DNA of 64,000 nt from Psychroflexus planctonicus (GTDB taxonomy: Bacteria > Bacteroidota > Bacteroidia > Flavobacteriales > Flavobacteriaceae), in assembly GCF_014640195.1 (NCBI RefSeq), contig NZ_BMGM01000002.1, positions 186,001 to 250,000 on the forward strand, read 5' to 3'. Shown here piece by piece: positions 62,529 through 64,000 of this stretch (position 1 is the stretch's first letter; each line of letters starts with the position of its first letter). The notes below the pieces were generated by a model that saw only the letters and a program-made list of their open reading frames with translations, ran no database searches and was not told the origin of the DNA. Made by a program: the position numbers and the translations under genes.

Positions 62529-62577
62529 CTACCAAATCACAAATAATTGAAAAACTTGTTCAGGTGTTTTCATCCAT
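61972..62577. repeat. 202-bp tandem repeat, three copies, overlapping the DUF1853 3' end
   Basis: Units 61972-62173, 62174-62375 and 62376-62577, each beginning AGTTTATTTATTACCG and ending TGTTTTCATCCAT. Units 2 and 3 differ by about one base. Unit 1 differs from unit 2 by about five, including GCC/GTC, ATGCTTTGA/ATACTTTCA and GAAGTT/GAAACT. The last 49 bp of each unit match the final 15 codons and stop of the DUF1853 gene, which in unit 3 are the real gene end. The junction with the gene body is at 62577/62578. Confidence 0.95.
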
Positions 62578-63383
62578 AATTTCACCGATCGTTTTTCATT
62601 GATAAATTCTTCTGCTTTTTGAATGATTTCTTCAAAAGAAAACCAGTCCATTTTTGATGTAAGCTGCGGCAGAATAGGCCAATCTTGTTTTTCAATAATG
62701 CTAAATTGAAACGGATTAAAAGCTTGCTGATTAAACTCTTCAAAATAATACCATTTTCCTACAATGGCTTTTGGATATATTCCTTTAAAATGAAATTGAT
62801 TTTCTTGAAAGTGAACAAATAACTGTGCCTTAAAACACAAATTTTGTTGAAAATTTTCAGCTTCTAAACCCAGTTTTTCTTGCAAAATATTTTCAGTTGA
62901 AGCTTTGTAAAGTAAAGGAAACTGATTCTCGTTAAGCTTTTTCAATTTAAAATGTAAAAAGTCTTTTTTATTAGGTCCAACCCAGCACTCAACTTCTTTT
63001 TTAGATAAATCCCGATCAAAAATATATTGTTTGTAAACCAATTCTGTATGGAAATATTGATTATTATTTTTCCATAAAAAATCGAATTCACCAAGGGTAA
63101 GTTTATCTTCGATTACTTGTAAACTAAAGGCGAGTAGTTCAGCTTCAATTATATTTTCTAGCCACTCTTTGAAAAATAATTCAACGCGTTTTCCTAAGTA
63201 ATTTTGCTTGTTTAATTCTACTAAATTAACTTCAGATAAAGATAATTCGGATGAATTTATAGGCTTTCCTAGATCAAGATTAGGATATGGAATTAAAACC
63301 CTATCCAACAGCAAATCTGGCGTAGACAAAAATCCGATGTACTGTTGCCAAATTCGATGTTGAAAATCTTCACTGTTTTGCAT
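62529..63383 (-). CDS. DUF1853 family protein
   Basis: 284 residues. The family pattern is visible: FQHRIWQQYIGFLSTPDLL, LGKRVELFFKEWLE, LLAFSLQVIEDKLTLGEFDF, the helix-strand YFHTELVYKQYIF, then WVGPNKKDFLHFKLKKL. The GEFDF...HTELVYK arrangement recalls a PD-(D/E)XK-like core, but this is inference. The C-terminal 15 codons are duplicated twice downstream in the tandem repeat; the copy nearest the body is used. The repeat copies differ synonymously at one Pro codon (CCT here, CCA downstream). Function unknown. Confidence 0.83.
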   Translation of the reverse strand: MQNSEDFQHRIWQQYIGFLSTPDLLLDRVLIPYPNLDLGKPINSSELSLSEVNLVELNKQNYLGKRVELFFKEWLENIIEAELLAFSLQVIEDKLTLGEFDFLWKNNNQYFHTELVYKQYIFDRDLSKKEVECWVGPNKKDFLHFKLKKLNENQFPLLYKASTENILQEKLGLEAENFQQNLCFKAQLFVHFQENQFHFKGIYPKAIVGKWYYFEEFNQQAFNPFQFSIIEKQDWPILPQLTSKMDWFSFEEIIQKAEEFINEKRSVKLWMKTPEQVFQLFVIW

Positions 63384-63458
63384 TAAGTCTTTTGGATATA
63401 AAAACTCTTCGATTTAAAATTTAAATAAAGTATACATCTAAGTTCAAAATAATTTTGT

Positions 63459-64000
63459 TTAAGCTAAACCTAAGCCAATTTTAATCATTTCGCTAAATGT
63501 GGTTTCTCTTTCTTTAGAGGTAGTAACTTCACCGGTTACTAAACTATCTGAAATGGTAAGTAAACAAAGTGCATTTACATTGTATTTAGCACATGTAGTA
63601 TACAAACCAGCGGCTTCCATTTCTACACAAAGTACACCAAATTTAGCCCAATGTTTCCATTCTTCTGGATCGTCTGTATAAAATGTATCAGAAGATAGAA
63701 TATTTCCCGCTTTTACATCAATATTTTTTTCTTTTGCAATTTCAATAGCTTTATTGAACAATTGAAAACTAGCAGTCGGAGCAAAATCACCACTTAGAAA
63801 ACGAGTTTTGTTTAATCCGCTATTGGTAGAAGCCGACATGGCCACAACAACATCACGAATTTTAATATCAATTTGCATGGAACCAGCGCTGCCAACACGA
63901 ATTAAATTTTTCACGCCAAATTCGGTTATTAATTCGTGTGCGTAAATATTGATGGACGGAATTCCCATTCCGCTTCCCATTACCGAAACGCGATTTCCAT
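63459..64000 (-). CDS. deoD: Purine-nucleoside phosphorylase, DeoD type (5' end outside window)
   Basis: About 180 residues visible; the frame continues past base 64000, so the N-terminal ~50 residues are missing. Phosphate and nucleoside motifs: NRVSVMGSGMGIPSINIY, NLIRVGSAGSMQ, VEMEAAGLYTTCA (ribose-binding Glu/Met/Glu) and TISDSLVTGE with the catalytic Asp. It cleaves purine nucleosides with phosphate in salvage. Another pyrimidine-salvage gene, udk, lies 15 kb away. It ends 75 bp from the DUF1853 start on the same strand. Confidence 0.94.
   Translation of the reverse strand, partial: GNRVSVMGSGMGIPSINIYAHELITEFGVKNLIRVGSAGSMQIDIKIRDVVVAMSASTNSGLNKTRFLSGDFAPTASFQLFNKAIEIAKEKNIDVKAGNILSSDTFYTDDPEEWKHWAKFGVLCVEMEAAGLYTTCAKYNVNALCLLTISDSLVTGEVTTSKERETTFSEMIKIGLGLA

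Noticed and set aside
61972-62577. CRISPR array
   Set aside because: The repeats are contiguous 202-bp units without unique spacers and no cas gene is nearby; they are tandem duplications.

Overview
The window is a contiguous piece of an AT-rich chromosome from a member of the Bacteroidota, most likely class Flavobacteriia. The evidence is the gene content: a short primary sigma factor without region 1.1, DUF5683, DUF5686, WbqC-like, DUF1853 and DUF721 proteins, a cysteine-less CT398-type coiled-coil protein and a DoxDA fusion. Promoter -7 motifs of the form TAnnTTTG also recur before gene starts. It is mostly housekeeping DNA. I see no phage, insertion sequence, CRISPR array, tRNA or rRNA. 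Both ends cut genes: a PAS histidine kinase on the left and deoD on the right.

Layout. 0-10 kb: sensor kinase, hutH, then ftsK, a LolA-like carrier, an LptF/G-like permease, a RibB with a GTP-cyclohydrolase-II-like domain, and a CNNM/CBS protein. 9.8-16 kb: primary sigma factor, typA, and a minus-strand operon of a PepSY-like protein, a DUF2490 protein and an orphan succinate dehydrogenase/fumarate reductase flavoprotein. 16-22 kb: MORN/TPR protein, MscS channel, poorly known envelope proteins and a small lipoprotein, separated by repeat-rich or AT-rich gaps. 22-31 kb: recF, a lipocalin-like lipoprotein and DUF721 on the minus strand; on the plus strand a TPR protein, ribH, a small membrane protein, mutL, two rhomboid proteases and an EEP-family hydrolase. 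30-36 kb: minus-strand cluster parA, parB, DUF5683, dapB, lepB, wbqC-like. 36-40 kb: SDR oxidoreductase, OmpA-family lipoprotein, DoxDA, small lipoprotein.

40-48 kb is the most coherent functional block. A septum-initiator gene and both methylmalonyl-CoA mutase subunits (a B12-dependent enzyme) run leftward. Divergent from them, a clear cobalamin riboswitch precedes a BtuB-like TonB-dependent receptor and a beta-propeller surface lipoprotein resembling BtuG, closed by a strong hairpin terminator. B12 uptake and B12 use therefore sit back to back. 47-64 kb: udk, a DUF5686 outer-membrane protein, smpB, sucC, a MORN protein, an aminotransferase, a fatty-acid desaturase, rsmG, a TlpA-like thioredoxin, a small membrane protein, xseA-xseB, the CT398-like protein, a Nif3-like protein, lpxK, DUF1853 and deoD.

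The most unusual sequence structure is a three-copy, 202-bp tandem repeat (61972-62577). Each unit carries the last codons and stop of the DUF1853 gene plus its downstream hairpin region, so two extra gene ends lie downstream of the functional one. Several proteins have eroded functional motifs: no GTP cyclohydrolase II cysteines in RibB, no zinc cysteines in the CT398-like protein, and an altered endonuclease motif in MutL. I found no convincing wholly new multi-gene system; the items worth follow-up are listed as findings.
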